5,044 nucleotides of DNA from NCBI GenBank assembly GCA_945836835.1, contig CAMAML010000114.1, positions 1-5,044 on the forward strand, given 5' to 3'. The notes beneath the pieces were generated by a model, which worked only from the letters and a program-made list of their open reading frames with translations, was not told the origin of the DNA and made no database searches. The position numbers were made by a program, and so were the translations under genes. This DNA is from an uncultured cyanobacterium (GTDB lineage: Bacteria > Cyanobacteriota > Vampirovibrionia > Gastranaerophilales > Gastranaerophilaceae). The stretch's first letter is position 1; each line of letters begins with the position of its first letter. Positions 5,014 to 5,044 of this stretch are shown in pieces.

Positions 5014-5044
5014 GCCGAGTTGCACGTCCCCAAAAACATAAACC

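Overview
The window looks like a piece of chromosome from an uncultured, AT-rich, gut-type bacterium. The best guess is Candidatus Gastranaerophilales (Melainabacteria/Vampirovibrionia, the non-photosynthetic sister lineage of Cyanobacteria). This rests on the 415-residue protein, whose start (MGMAASQAR..LTARK) and end (DxEQ..LQTEM.AV.KVI.KNIE..FKTF) I recall from hypothetical proteins of that group. The recall could not be checked here, so the taxonomic call is an inference.

Layout, left to right. A small XRE-type helix-turn-helix regulator (27-239) may be read from a leaderless transcript. A promoter region (about 300-402) has a palindrome sitting between a good -35 and -10. It drives a plus-strand run of genes: a 415-residue protein with a C-terminal coiled coil (403-1650), a 271-residue Gly/Ser/Ala-rich protein (1678-2493), a possible 70-residue protein (2522-2734), a 91-residue basic helical protein (2837-3112) and a 109-residue coiled-coil protein (3125-3454). 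The run ends in a strong intrinsic terminator (3519-3554) that also has a second, distant pairing partner (3473-3486). On the opposite strand lies a complete AAA ATPase with a DUF4143 C-terminal domain (4855-3560). Four tandem 33-bp repeats (4895-5013) lie upstream of its start and each carries two direct TTACA half-sites 10 bp apart.

How the genes may work together. The first and last genes of the plus-strand run share their two ends. Their first 34 residues align without a gap at ten identical positions, and their C-terminal coiled coils share an LD...Q...AV...F pattern. The long protein therefore looks like the short one with a roughly 300-residue insert, and that insert contains its own tandem duplication. 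Conserved helical ends around a variable middle is the plan of axial, filament-type proteins such as flagellar and type III secretion components. With the Gly-rich partner and small helical proteins between them, the run could encode an undescribed cell-envelope or exported assembly. That function is a hypothesis; no gene here matches a named secretion or flagellar family that I can identify.

The ATPase is probably an independent, mobile-like accessory gene rather than part of the run. It is convergent, has its own unusual repeat-bearing upstream region, and shares only the terminator region with its neighbours. No tRNA, rRNA, CRISPR array, transposase or integrase was seen.
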